From the NCBI RefSeq assembly GCF_014217805.1, contig NZ_CP055156.1, forward strand, positions 1,364,001 to 1,428,000: a stretch of DNA of 64,000 nt, given 5' to 3'. This DNA is from Adhaeribacter swui. GTDB taxonomy: Bacteria; Bacteroidota; Bacteroidia; Cytophagales; Hymenobacteraceae. Positions 28,708 through 37,882 of this stretch are shown in pieces. A model generated the notes under the pieces. It was not told where the DNA came from. It saw only the letters and a program-made list of their open reading frames with translations, and made no database searches. Numbering within the stretch: position 1 is the stretch's first letter; each line of letters starts with the position of its first letter. The position numbers were made by a program, and so were the translations under genes.

Positions 28708-30516
28708 ATGCCTGCCGACGAGATTATACGGGAAAAGATAAAACACTTGCCTAACCGGCCGGGCATTTACAAATTTTTCGATGAAAACGACGAAATTATT
28801 TACGTCGGGAAAGCAGTAGATATTCGGAAAAGAGTAAGCAGCTATTTTAATAAATCTACCCAGCATAATAAAAAAACCCGAAAGTTAATTTCTAATATCC
28901 GCAATATTCAGTTTACTATTGTGGATACCGAAAGTGATGCTTTTCTGCTGGAGAACAACCTGATTAAGCAGTACCAACCTAAGTATAATATTTTACTGAA
29001 GGATGGTAAAACTTACCCTTACATTTGTATTACCAACGAGCGTTTTCCCCGGGTAATCAGTACGCGTAATAAAATTAACGACGGCTCCAAATATTACGGA
29101 CCGTACGCCAGCGTTACCAACATGAACGTAGTTCTGGAAATGATTCGGTCGTTGTACCCGCTCCGCACTTGTACGTATAACTTATCACCGGAAAACATTG
29201 AGCGGGGCAAATTTAAAGTATGCCTGGAGTACCACATCGGCAACTGTAAAGGTCCTTGCGAAAACCTGTACGATGAGGAGTCTTACAACCAACACATCCT
29301 GCAAATCCGCAGTATTTTATCAGGAAACTTAAGTATTGCCAAAGCTTATTTTAAAGATAAAATGATTGCTGCTGCCCAAGAAATGCAATATGAAGTGGCG
29401 CATAGCTTTAAGCAAAAGTTAGATGTTCTGGAAGATTTTCAGGCTAAATCTACGGTAGTAAGTAATACCCTTACCAACATCGATGTCTTTACCATTACTT
29501 CAAACGAAAAATGCGCCTTTATTAACTACTTAAAAGTTATGAACGGCGCCATTATCCAGACCCAATCACTGGAGATTACTAAAAAACTGGATGAATCGGA
29601 TGCCGATATTTTAGCAACTATTATTGTTCAATTGCGCCACGATTTTGAAAGTGAATCCAAAGAAATTTTAACTAACGTTGAGTTAGAATTACCTCTAAAT
29701 AACGTAAATATTACAGTACCCCAAATTGGTGATAAGCGGAAACTGTTGAACTTATCGTTAAAAAACGTGCTATACCTGCGCAAAGAAAAGGAAAGCATGA
29801 ACGAGAGATCGAAAGATTCTAATGAGGTTCGGATTATGGAAACGCTTAAGAAAGATTTACGCTTAAGCGAGTTACCCAAGCACATTGAATGTTTTGATAA
29901 TTCTAACATTCAGGGTACTACCCCCGTAGCCTCTATGGTTTGTTTCCGGAATGCTAAACCCAGTAAAAAAGATTACCGGCATTTTCACATTAAAACCGTG
30001 GTGGGTCCCGATGACTTTGCTTCCATGTACGAAATTGTGACGCGCCGTTACCGCCGGCTTTTAGATGAAGATTCTCCGTTACCCCAGTTAATTGTAATTG
30101 ACGGAGGAAAAGGACAACTGGGTATGGCGGTGAAAGCGCTAAAAGATTTGGGCATTTATACCCAGGTAGCCGTAATAAGTATTGCCAAACGCTTAGAAGA
30201 GATATTTTACCCGGGCGATACCTTGCCGCTTTACATTGATAAGAAATCAGAATCGCTGCGGTTGCTGCAACGTATCCGTAACGAAGCCCACCGTTTTGGT
30301 ATCACCTTTCACCGCGAACGACGTAATGCCGGTACACTTAAAACAGAGATTACCGATATTAAAGGTTTAGGACCTACTACGGCACAAAAGTTACTTTCTA
30401 AATACAAATCAGTAAAAAAAATAAAAGAGCTATCCGAGGCTGAGTTAATTGCTGAGATTGGGAAAGCTAAAACAAAGATTCTCTTGGATTACTTTAATCA
30501 GGAAAGCACGGCTTAA
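28708..30516 (+). CDS. uvrC: Excinuclease ABC subunit C
   Basis: 602 residues. N-terminal GIY-YIG nuclease domain (RPGIYKFFDENDEIIYVGKAVDIRKRVSSYF, about 17-47), Cys-rich segment (LRTCTYNL..., CLEYHIGNCKGPCE), a UVR segment (about 190-240), an RNase H-like domain with HIECFDNSNIQGT and VIDGGKGQL, and a C-terminal helix-hairpin-helix (ITDIKGLGPTTAQKLLSKYKSV). It makes both incisions in nucleotide excision repair after UvrAB loading. 131 nt from the PBP gene. Confidence 0.96.
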   Translation: MPADEIIREKIKHLPNRPGIYKFFDENDEIIYVGKAVDIRKRVSSYFNKSTQHNKKTRKLISNIRNIQFTIVDTESDAFLLENNLIKQYQPKYNILLKDGKTYPYICITNERFPRVISTRNKINDGSKYYGPYASVTNMNVVLEMIRSLYPLRTCTYNLSPENIERGKFKVCLEYHIGNCKGPCENLYDEESYNQHILQIRSILSGNLSIAKAYFKDKMIAAAQEMQYEVAHSFKQKLDVLEDFQAKSTVVSNTLTNIDVFTITSNEKCAFINYLKVMNGAIIQTQSLEITKKLDESDADILATIIVQLRHDFESESKEILTNVELELPLNNVNITVPQIGDKRKLLNLSLKNVLYLRKEKESMNERSKDSNEVRIMETLKKDLRLSELPKHIECFDNSNIQGTTPVASMVCFRNAKPSKKDYRHFHIKTVVGPDDFASMYEIVTRRYRRLLDEDSPLPQLIVIDGGKGQLGMAVKALKDLGIYTQVAVISIAKRLEEIFYPGDTLPLYIDKKSESLRLLQRIRNEAHRFGITFHRERRNAGTLKTEITDIKGLGPTTAQKLLSKYKSVKKIKELSEAELIAEIGKAKTKILLDYFNQESTA

Positions 30517-30625
30517 AAGAAAAGCAACCATATTCTGGCAAAATTTTTAAAATTTTTATATCTGATAACTTATAAATTTATTTCTCGCTGCAACTTATAC
30601 GCCTTTGTTTAATATATACCAGAAC

Positions 30626-32833
30626 ATGGTATTAAAAAATGCTATTTCCAGAATTCATCTTTTTCTCCGCAAAGAATATTTCGATCCAGACATTTTCCGA
30701 GCCTTATTAATTACTTCAGGTTTACTTGTTCCGTTAGTAGTATCTCAATATTTTGGCCTAGCGCTTTATGGTAGCTTTGCTGCTATAACCTCTCAATTGT
30801 TGCTTTCTACTAAGCTGCAAACAACCTACCCCCGAAAAGCATTTATACTGGTTTTCAGTCTAATTTTTATCAGTATTGCTCCCTTTATAGGTACCATAGT
30901 TGGTCCCCACTTTTGGTTGGTAGTAATAACCATGGCCATTATTGCCGGCATCTCTTCTTTGGCTAAGGAGTTGGGCGCCCATGGTCAGACGCTTGGCCTT
31001 TGTGCGGTTATTGTTTTTTTATTATCCTTAAATGGTCCTCACGATATTGAAACCGGTTTATATCGTATGTTGGCTACCTGGCTGGGTGGTATGTGGGCTT
31101 CGTTGATAATGTTGTTCTTTTGGCCTATCCGGCCTAATTTACCTTATTATACAAACTTAGCTTTGCCTTGGGAAATAGGCGGAAATCTGGCTGCATGGCT
31201 AGCTGACTCTCCCCGTAAATCTGAGTCCAACGATGATATTCAAAAAAAAGAAGCTAATCTGCGTACGGCCATTAATAATGTATTACCTTTTTTGCGAAAA
31301 AAAGATCAAGAATTTTTCCTTATCCGCCGCGATTTATTAAAAGTTGTAAGGGCTTCTTCCCGTTTTGGCGCTACCATGTTAGCCATGTACTCTAACCTGG
31401 AAAATGTACGTCAGCAAAAATTATCCGGACCGTGGAAGTACGACTTACAGCTCTGCTTTTCTTGTGCCTCGCAAGCGGCTAAAGCAGTAGCTAACATATT
31501 GGTTATGGGTCGGGAGAAAGATTTCCGGCATCTAGAAAAGATGATTAAAGAGGCCCAAGTAGCCACCAATCAATTGCAACAACATCTGGATGCTAAAGCA
31601 GCTGATTTATCGAGTAGTTTAGATTTACACAGAATTGTTATTTTACTTCAATCTGCGGTGCATTATTTACAAGACGCGCAACTTTTATTAAACCGGATTA
31701 GAGAAAAAAGAAAACAAAAGCAGACGCAATCTACGCCAATGCACTATCCACCTTTAAGCAAATTACTGGCGGTTTCTAGTTTTTTTAAATTTAAAAATGT
31801 TCCGTTAAAGCATACTTTGCGGCTCATGATTTTAACGGCTATTTCCATTGCCTTATTTTATATTTTTGATATTCCTAGAGGCTACTGGATTGCCCTTACG
31901 GTTATGGTAGTTCTGCAACCCGATTATGGCACCACCCAGCAAAAAGCATTACAAAGAGTAACTGGTACCACCATCGGAGCTGCTTTAAGCACATTATTGC
32001 TCATCCAATTACTATCACCGGGCATCTATATTTTGCTTATATCTATATTCTGCTTTTTGTTCATTTACTTACAACAGCGCAACTACACCCTGGCCGTTGT
32101 ATTTGTTACCATGATGTTGGTAGCAATGTTCGAGATTTCGGGTAATATAGACTGGCATTATGCTACTTATCGTTTATTTGCGACCAGTTTAGGTGGCGTG
32201 TTGGCCATTGTAGGGGCTTTTTTACTCTGGCCCAATTGGGAACGGTTTCGGGTACGAAGTATATTAGCCAAAGGAGTACTGGCTAACCGCGATCTTTTAA
32301 TACAATTACAACACGAATTAACAGCTAAAACAGGTTTTCATGCGCGTATCATTGCTGATCGGAGAAAAGCCGAAGTTGCTAACTTATCCATTGCAGATTC
32401 CATTGTGCGCTTAAAACTAGAGCCTGGCACAAAAAAACAGAAGTTGCAATTAGCCCAGAGTATTGCTTTTGAGAACAACCGTTTAACCAGAGAATTAACT
32501 TCTTTCGCAACGCTTTTACCTGAATTTAGTAAAGAAACGTCTTTCCCGGAAACGGTTACTGTTTTAGAAGATTATACTGATCAACTTACCAGGTATGCGG
32601 ATTATATTGCTTCAGAAAAGATAGTAACGGAAAATATTATTGCTGATATGCCATTCCGAGCTGCTAGCACCATAATGCAACTCCCGCCCCATACATCATT
32701 TGAAATAGATAATCCTCAACTGCATGTAAATACATTAGCCCTTAAGGAAGAACTTATTCATGAACAAATAAATAAGATTGCTGCTACAATTTATAATTTA
32801 AAAAAACACGTTCAGGCTTTAAACCTTTTATAG
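30626..32833 (+). CDS. FUSC family integral membrane protein (YccS/YhfK-like)
   Basis: 735 residues from the ATG at MVLKNAISRIHLFLRKEYF; a TTG seven codons earlier is less likely. Two hydrophobic blocks of about five or six helices (residues 30-165 and about 395-545) each precede a cytoplasmic helical region, the duplicated layout of FUSC/aromatic-acid-exporter-like proteins. The second block contains IPRGYWIALTVMVVLQPDYGTTQQKALQRVTGT, the family's strongest motif. Substrate unknown; efflux of aromatic or organic acids is only a family-level guess. Convergent with gldN, with a shared terminator between. Confidence 0.8.
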   Translation: MVLKNAISRIHLFLRKEYFDPDIFRALLITSGLLVPLVVSQYFGLALYGSFAAITSQLLLSTKLQTTYPRKAFILVFSLIFISIAPFIGTIVGPHFWLVVITMAIIAGISSLAKELGAHGQTLGLCAVIVFLLSLNGPHDIETGLYRMLATWLGGMWASLIMLFFWPIRPNLPYYTNLALPWEIGGNLAAWLADSPRKSESNDDIQKKEANLRTAINNVLPFLRKKDQEFFLIRRDLLKVVRASSRFGATMLAMYSNLENVRQQKLSGPWKYDLQLCFSCASQAAKAVANILVMGREKDFRHLEKMIKEAQVATNQLQQHLDAKAADLSSSLDLHRIVILLQSAVHYLQDAQLLLNRIREKRKQKQTQSTPMHYPPLSKLLAVSSFFKFKNVPLKHTLRLMILTAISIALFYIFDIPRGYWIALTVMVVLQPDYGTTQQKALQRVTGTTIGAALSTLLLIQLLSPGIYILLISIFCFLFIYLQQRNYTLAVVFVTMMLVAMFEISGNIDWHYATYRLFATSLGGVLAIVGAFLLWPNWERFRVRSILAKGVLANRDLLIQLQHELTAKTGFHARIIADRRKAEVANLSIADSIVRLKLEPGTKKQKLQLAQSIAFENNRLTRELTSFATLLPEFSKETSFPETVTVLEDYTDQLTRYADYIASEKIVTENIIADMPFRAASTIMQLPPHTSFEIDNPQLHVNTLALKEELIHEQINKIAATIYNLKKHVQALNLL

Positions 32834-33000
32834 CCGGTATAGTCGCTGCTTCTTATTTTTAGATTCTTTGTTAAAGCCTTTTCCCGGGCAGTTTCAGCAG
32901 CAATACATTTGCTGAAAGCAAAAGTTTTTACTTAGTGGTTAAAACATCATTCCAGCAAGTATTTTTAACTAGCGCTATAAATATTAAACAGCTTTATAAT

Positions 33001-33031
33001 AAAAAAGGAGGCATTTAAAGCCTCCTTTTTT
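33001..33031. terminator. Bidirectional terminator between the FUSC gene and gldN
   Basis: AAAAAAGGAGGC and GCCTCCTTTTTT form a perfect 12-bp stem with a 7-nt loop, flanked by A- and T-runs. It lies 21 nt after the gldN stop (minus) and about 170 nt after the FUSC stop (plus), so it fits both directions. A weaker 8-bp inverted repeat (TTTCAGCA / TGCTGAAA, 32892-32917) lies between it and the FUSC gene. Confidence 0.88.
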
Positions 33032-33052
33032 ATTATTTAAAAAACTAATTTT

Positions 33053-34078
33053 TTAGTAACTCCATAAACTAGATTCCCATTCTATCAACTCTTCTACTGC
33101 TTTTTGAGAAGCCAACAGACCTTTTTGCGACCCTTCGTTGATAGTAGCTAAATCATCATCGTTGGCGTTAGATACTTTTTTAATGTAAGAGCTAAATAAT
33201 CTTAAATCAAATGCATCGGCTAAGTTTTTATGCTGCGCATCATTTTGCTCATTATACCAAATAGCATCGTTGGGATGCGCCCGGAATACTTTTACTAAAT
33301 CACTGTATTTAAAAGAAGCAATTCTTTCTTCTACACCTTTAGCTGAATATTTTACAGGTATTACTAAAGTAATAGCTTGAATATCGTAATACATCCGGGA
33401 GCGCTTTTTATCGAAAACAATGTTTTCTTTCATTTCCAGTTGATAAAGCTCTTTCGGGAAAAACTCATTCATACTTACCACTGGGGCAGCGGCTGCGGTT
33501 GCTCCTTTTTTGCCTTTGTTATTTAACTTAGCAAAAACATCATCTTCCTCAGCAGGAGCATTACCAAAAATCTTTTTTTCTTCCTCCGACATAGCATCAC
33601 CTGCCTCATCGGGTTTCGTTAACTTCACACTAAAATCATTACCTGATAAAGGAGTGGTTAAAGAATCATTTTTGTAAGGTATTAACTCACCTCTTTTTGC
33701 GGCATCGATTATTACTTTTGTAATTTCTTTATTTACCGAAAACATCGGTTTGTTCTGCTTTTCCCGTAAGTCCAAGCCGCGCCAAACTACCTTTTTATAC
33801 ATGAGGTCAGTTTCTGGTATTGGTCTGGCGGAGGCATTACCACTTGTTACAGTAGTGGATGTTTGACCTGCTCCACCATTTACCGAACCACCTGCCGCTG
33901 ATTGTTGCGTGGCCCCCCCCTGCGTTGCAGGTGTAGTTTTGGCTGGTGTGCCTGTTGCTTTTGGTAGACTTAGCTGTTGCGTTTGTTTTGAAGCAGGAGT
34001 ACCAGTAGATTTCTTTTGCTGAGCAAAAGCATTTACCGATAAACTTACACCTAATACCAATATCAGAAACTTATTCAT
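33053..34078 (-). CDS. gldN: Type IX secretion system protein GldN/PorN
   Basis: 341 residues with a signal peptide (MNKFLILVLGVSLSVNAFAQ). A Thr/Ala/Gly/Gln-rich low-complexity segment (about 22-90) precedes the conserved GldN domain (from ETDLMYKKVVWRGLDLREKQNKPMF). GldN forms the periplasmic ring with GldK around the outer-membrane translocon. The core has typical blocks (YYDIQAITLVIPVKY, WYNEQNDAQHKNLADAFDLRLFSSYI). It follows gldM by 20 nt, last in the gldKLMN set, and is followed by a terminator. The long linker is longer than in F. johnsoniae-type GldN. Confidence 0.92.
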   Translation of the reverse strand: MNKFLILVLGVSLSVNAFAQQKKSTGTPASKQTQQLSLPKATGTPAKTTPATQGGATQQSAAGGSVNGGAGQTSTTVTSGNASARPIPETDLMYKKVVWRGLDLREKQNKPMFSVNKEITKVIIDAAKRGELIPYKNDSLTTPLSGNDFSVKLTKPDEAGDAMSEEEKKIFGNAPAEEDDVFAKLNNKGKKGATAAAAPVVSMNEFFPKELYQLEMKENIVFDKKRSRMYYDIQAITLVIPVKYSAKGVEERIASFKYSDLVKVFRAHPNDAIWYNEQNDAQHKNLADAFDLRLFSSYIKKVSNANDDDLATINEGSQKGLLASQKAVEELIEWESSLWSY

Positions 34079-34098
34079 ATTAATTTAATATTCAAAAA

Positions 34099-35682
34099 TT
34101 AATTTAATGCTATCACGAATGACTTACCACCTACAGGCACATCCTCAAATTGATCTTTGTAATTAGCACGTTTTAAATCTTTTACTGTTACAATCAATCG
34201 GTCGCCTGGTCTGGCCTGGGCTGCCATAGCAGTAATGTTTGCTGTTTTACTACTAAAAGATTGTTCTTGAACAATATTTCTTCCACGGGCTAATGTTACT
34301 TCAAATTCAGTTACCCGGAAGCGAGCATCTTGCGGTAACATATTTTTAAAGCTTTCATCCGCAATAGCTTCTACTGAGATTTGTCTTGGTCCGGGAGCAG
34401 GTAAACCTCTTTTTTCATCAACCGGACGGCCGTTTGCTAAACAAACAATATCCGGACGGGGCACAGGACGAACCTGGAAAGTTTGATTACCGATAGCGGC
34501 TCCACCACTGCTAACATTTAATGTTACTTGGCGGGCAGTTGGTAAAATCATTACCTCACCTTTTTTAGTACCTTTTGACACTTGAGCTCCGGATGCTGAG
34601 AAAGAAGGATCATATAATGCTCCCAAAGCAGGAACCTGAACGTCTAACTTATTTCCGCAGTTCAAATATAAAGCTTGTACCGATGCTGATTGAATAGACA
34701 TAACAGGTTTTGCTACTACGTATTCACCAGAAACGTTAAAGGTAGTATCCCGCCCATTTTGGGTCATTTTAATCTGACCTTTCCATGTTTTTTTAGCATT
34801 ACCATCTTTGTCGTAAGCACCAGCCGAGGCAACAAACTCTACTTTACCACGGCCATTCTCTACTTTTACTGGCCGGCCTTCGAAGAACATGCGCGGAGCA
34901 ATAGCACTTGAAGTAGCCGCAATAAACATTTCGGCGGAGTATTTAGTACCGGCTGCTACGGTGTTAGAAGCCGCGCTGTAATTACCAAATATTTTATCGA
35001 ATTTTATAATATCGGCTCCTACTTTACCGGCCAAAGTCTGCAGAATATCTGCCTCATATTTTAAAATTTCTGTTTCTTTTTGAGCCAGAACTGCTAAAGC
35101 GGCAGTTAAAGGAGTAGCTTCAAAATTAAGTTCGGCAAAATCTTTTCTTTTCTGGTTAGGGTCTTTACCAGCTATTGGGTCGTCTTTGGCATCTACGGCT
35201 AACTGCGGAATAGATGGATTATAAACCCGCATTTCATTAGCATATTTATTTAAACGATCTTTTAGCTCGTACGCTTTTCCTTTACCTTTATTTGGGCCAA
35301 TCATATAAGTAGCTACTGCATCTTCCGCACTTGGATCTTTATAAGCATCACCTTCCATACCACCGGCTCTCTTAATCAGTTCAGCACGCAGGCCTTCTAC
35401 GTAATTAATAATTTCGGTAGTTTTAGCACGAACTTCAGAAGCTTGATCTAATACTTTTTTATCGTTGGGGCGGTTACCACCTTTCGCAACTGTTGTTTCT
35501 ATTGATTTCCGGACTCCGTCGTTATCTGATTTAGTTTTGTTGTTAACCGTCATCAAACTGTCGTCCAGAAACTTAAATTTTAAGATGATCGCAGAACTTA
35601 CTTGTAACGCTAACAGCGCAGTAAGTACCAAGTACATCATACCAATAAGCTTCTGCCTTGGGGTTTCTTTTGCTCCAGCCAT
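34099..35682 (-). CDS. gldM: Type IX secretion system motor protein GldM/PorM
   Basis: 527 residues. MAGAKETPRQKLIGMMYLVLTALLALQVS gives the single N-terminal membrane helix (about 13-32) with the GldM signature RQKLIGMMYLVLTALLAL. The periplasmic part forms four beta-rich domains that span the periplasm. It pairs with GldL to form a proton-motive-force-driven rotary motor that powers type IX export and gliding. 48 nt after gldL, 20 nt before gldN. Confidence 0.95.
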   Translation of the reverse strand: MAGAKETPRQKLIGMMYLVLTALLALQVSSAIILKFKFLDDSLMTVNNKTKSDNDGVRKSIETTVAKGGNRPNDKKVLDQASEVRAKTTEIINYVEGLRAELIKRAGGMEGDAYKDPSAEDAVATYMIGPNKGKGKAYELKDRLNKYANEMRVYNPSIPQLAVDAKDDPIAGKDPNQKRKDFAELNFEATPLTAALAVLAQKETEILKYEADILQTLAGKVGADIIKFDKIFGNYSAASNTVAAGTKYSAEMFIAATSSAIAPRMFFEGRPVKVENGRGKVEFVASAGAYDKDGNAKKTWKGQIKMTQNGRDTTFNVSGEYVVAKPVMSIQSASVQALYLNCGNKLDVQVPALGALYDPSFSASGAQVSKGTKKGEVMILPTARQVTLNVSSGGAAIGNQTFQVRPVPRPDIVCLANGRPVDEKRGLPAPGPRQISVEAIADESFKNMLPQDARFRVTEFEVTLARGRNIVQEQSFSSKTANITAMAAQARPGDRLIVTVKDLKRANYKDQFEDVPVGGKSFVIALN

Positions 35683-35730
35683 TTTTTATAAAATGCTTTT
35701 TAATTAATTGTTTTTGTTGTTAGCTCAGGA

Positions 35731-36522
35731 TTAAGAACGCATCGCATTTAACATATTACCATACACATTATTTAAAGAGTGCAGGTTTTTAGTTAAAGTG
35801 CCAACTTCGTTTTTAAACTGCTCTGTATCTTTAGATGCATCAGTCAGGTTTTGCATTGCTACAGTTAAGCTACCATAGAACTTGTTCATCGACTTTAAAT
35901 GATTATTGGCATCTTGCAGTTCCATTTCGTAAACCGCATTTAAAGCACCTAAGTTCTTGGTTACATTCTGCACTTGTTCGTGGTATTCACGTGTGTTAGA
36001 AGTAGCGTTAGCCATTTGCTTAATAGCATCAACGGTAGAAACATATGCCTCGTTGATTTTTTCCAGGGAGCCGGCAGCAGTTCTAACTTTAGTAGTGTAT
36101 TCTTTTGTTGCAATGGTTGCATCCCCTAAATCGGCCATTTGCGAGGTAGCTTCGCTCAAACGATTCAGTCCTTGACCTAAAGAGCTGATGCTGGCAGGAG
36201 TTACATTGGCATCACGCAACATCTTATCTAAGTCACCCGTGATAGAAGGACCACTTGGGGTAATTTGAGCTTTAGGCCCTGTGTAATCATCGGCCAATTG
36301 CGGGTAAACACGAGTCCAATCTACATCATGGCTTTGCGGTTGAAAAGCACTTAAGAAAAAGATGATGGCCTCAGTTAACAGACCTACAGTAAGCATTGCC
36401 CCAGCACCTTCCCAGTGCTGAATTTTAAAAAGAGCTCCTACAATTACAACTGCAGCACCGATACCGTATACTTTTGGCATTATCACATCAAAGAGGAAAT
36501 TGCCACCTTTTGCTTTACTCAT
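35731..36522 (-). CDS. gldL: Type IX secretion system motor protein GldL/PorL
   Basis: 263 residues. Two membrane helices (about 15-33 and 40-60) with KVYGIGAAVVIVGALFKIQHWEGAG and LLTEAIIFF; the membrane Glu in the latter (E51) is the residue thought to take part in proton coupling. A long cytoplasmic helical tail follows (residues about 110-260, 'LSEATSQMADLGDATIATKEYTTKV'), with weak roughly 40-residue repeats (NEAYVSTVDAIKQ / NAVYEMELQDANN / NNVYGNMLNAMR). It forms a pentameric stator-like channel around the GldM dimer. Confidence 0.95.
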   Translation of the reverse strand: MSKAKGGNFLFDVIMPKVYGIGAAVVIVGALFKIQHWEGAGAMLTVGLLTEAIIFFLSAFQPQSHDVDWTRVYPQLADDYTGPKAQITPSGPSITGDLDKMLRDANVTPASISSLGQGLNRLSEATSQMADLGDATIATKEYTTKVRTAAGSLEKINEAYVSTVDAIKQMANATSNTREYHEQVQNVTKNLGALNAVYEMELQDANNHLKSMNKFYGSLTVAMQNLTDASKDTEQFKNEVGTLTKNLHSLNNVYGNMLNAMRS

Positions 36523-36643
36523 TTTGTTTTAGAATTTGTTTTTTTGTGGATGATGAATTAACTGTTTTGTTTTAGATTTAGTTTGAATTGCTTGTACTTA
36601 CTTTTATTTATTTTTCTTGTTAAATAGAAATCTAAGTTAAATA

Positions 36644-37657
36644 CTATTTTGAACGCTGGCGATCACCTAACATGATCATAGAATTACGGAATCCAATGTA
36701 AGAGCGGGCTGAATCTTCAAATTCAAAGTTCCGGGTACCTGTTTCCAAGAAATATGCCACATCTTTCCAGGATCCCCCTCTTACCACTTTACGCGGTTCG
36801 TTATCATTATTATAAACAGGGTTTAAATCCCAAACCACTGGCACCGCTGCATCATAATAAGCATCTGCACACCACTCGGCTACGTTTCCGGCCATATCAT
36901 ATAAACCAAAATCGTTCGGAAAATATTGCCCTACCGGGCCGGTGTAAGAATAGCCATCGCTGTAATAATCGCCTCTGCCTGGTTTAAAGTTAGCCAACAT
37001 ACATCCTTTCGCATTACGCAGGTAAGGCCCACCCCAAGGGTAAGTAACCATATCGCGGCCACCCCGGGCAGCATATTCCCACTCTGCTTCAGAAGGCAAC
37101 CGGAAATCGGGCATAGCCGCTTGGCCATCTTCTATTAAAAACGCATTCTTACGCTTGGTGCGCCAATCCGAAAAATATTTGGCGGCATTCCAATCCACAC
37201 CCACTACCGGATAATTATCAAAAGCCGGGTGCGTATAATAATATTGCATCATGGGGTCGCCCATAGAGTAAGTAAAGTCCCGCATCCAAACCGTTGTATC
37301 CGGATACAGTTCAGTCATTACATATTCTTCTCCCAAAATATCTAAAGAGTCTTCCCGAATGGCATTCATAAACTCCCGATATTCATTATTCGTGATTTCA
37401 GTTTCGTCCATGTAAAATCCGCGAATAGTAACTTGCTTATTCAAATTAGACATGGTAGCGGCAATATCCTGATCAGTTTGCCCCATATGAAACGTTCCTC
37501 CAGGGCAAGGCACCATTCCGTAGGGAACTTCCTGAGGATTAAACTCTGGACGATCTTGCGCCCCTATTACGTCTCCTTCAGGACCGCCGCGCATACCGCA
37601 ACCGCCTAAAACTATTACTGAAACAGCAATAAAAGACAATTTTAGAAATTTATTCAT
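36644..37657 (-). CDS. gldK: Type IX secretion system lipoprotein GldK/PorK
   Basis: 337 residues from the ATG giving MNKFLKLSFIAVSVIVLGGC; the lipobox Cys is residue 20, so the mature protein is a lipoprotein. A longer in-frame start 23 codons upstream would lie within the promoter region and break the lipoprotein signal, so it was rejected. The body is an FGE-sulfatase/SUMF-like domain (PCPGGTFHMGQTD, RLPSEAEWEYAARGG, WPGG-type and GNVAEWCADAYYD, VVRGGSWKD). GldK forms the outer-membrane-linked ring with GldN. First gene of the gldKLMN transcription unit. Confidence 0.94.
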   Translation of the reverse strand: MNKFLKLSFIAVSVIVLGGCGMRGGPEGDVIGAQDRPEFNPQEVPYGMVPCPGGTFHMGQTDQDIAATMSNLNKQVTIRGFYMDETEITNNEYREFMNAIREDSLDILGEEYVMTELYPDTTVWMRDFTYSMGDPMMQYYYTHPAFDNYPVVGVDWNAAKYFSDWRTKRKNAFLIEDGQAAMPDFRLPSEAEWEYAARGGRDMVTYPWGGPYLRNAKGCMLANFKPGRGDYYSDGYSYTGPVGQYFPNDFGLYDMAGNVAEWCADAYYDAAVPVVWDLNPVYNNDNEPRKVVRGGSWKDVAYFLETGTRNFEFEDSARSYIGFRNSMIMLGDRQRSK

Positions 37658-37683
37658 AACCAAGGTAAACAAAGAAGTAATAT

Positions 37684-37745
37684 CAAATATAACTATTACA
37701 ATTTTAGTACTGAGCAAAGGTAGCAAAGAGAAAAATTAAAAACAA
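37684..37745 (-). promoter_or_regulatory. Two tandem candidate promoters for gldKLMN
   Basis: On the minus strand TTG-N20-TACCTTTG (TTG at 37743-37745, -7 at 37715-37722) is a near-ideal Bacteroidota promoter. A second -7 element, TATATTTG, lies closer to the gene (37684-37691), with the TTTG of the first element at a 23-nt spacing as a possible -33. Both lie upstream of the chosen gldK ATG and downstream of or within any longer start. Confidence 0.6.
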
Positions 37746-37882
37746 TAGCTTTTAATTAGTATTTCTCCAACTTTAACAGGGTTTATAGCAGATATTATAA
37801 GCAATCATAACAAATACCCATATTGTTGATAATCAGCAAATTACAAATAAAGGATATTAACCCAGATTTTTTTGTATATATC

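Noticed and set aside
37658-37726. 23-residue N-terminal extension of GldK
   Set aside because: It would start within the promoter region and precede a complete lipoprotein signal.
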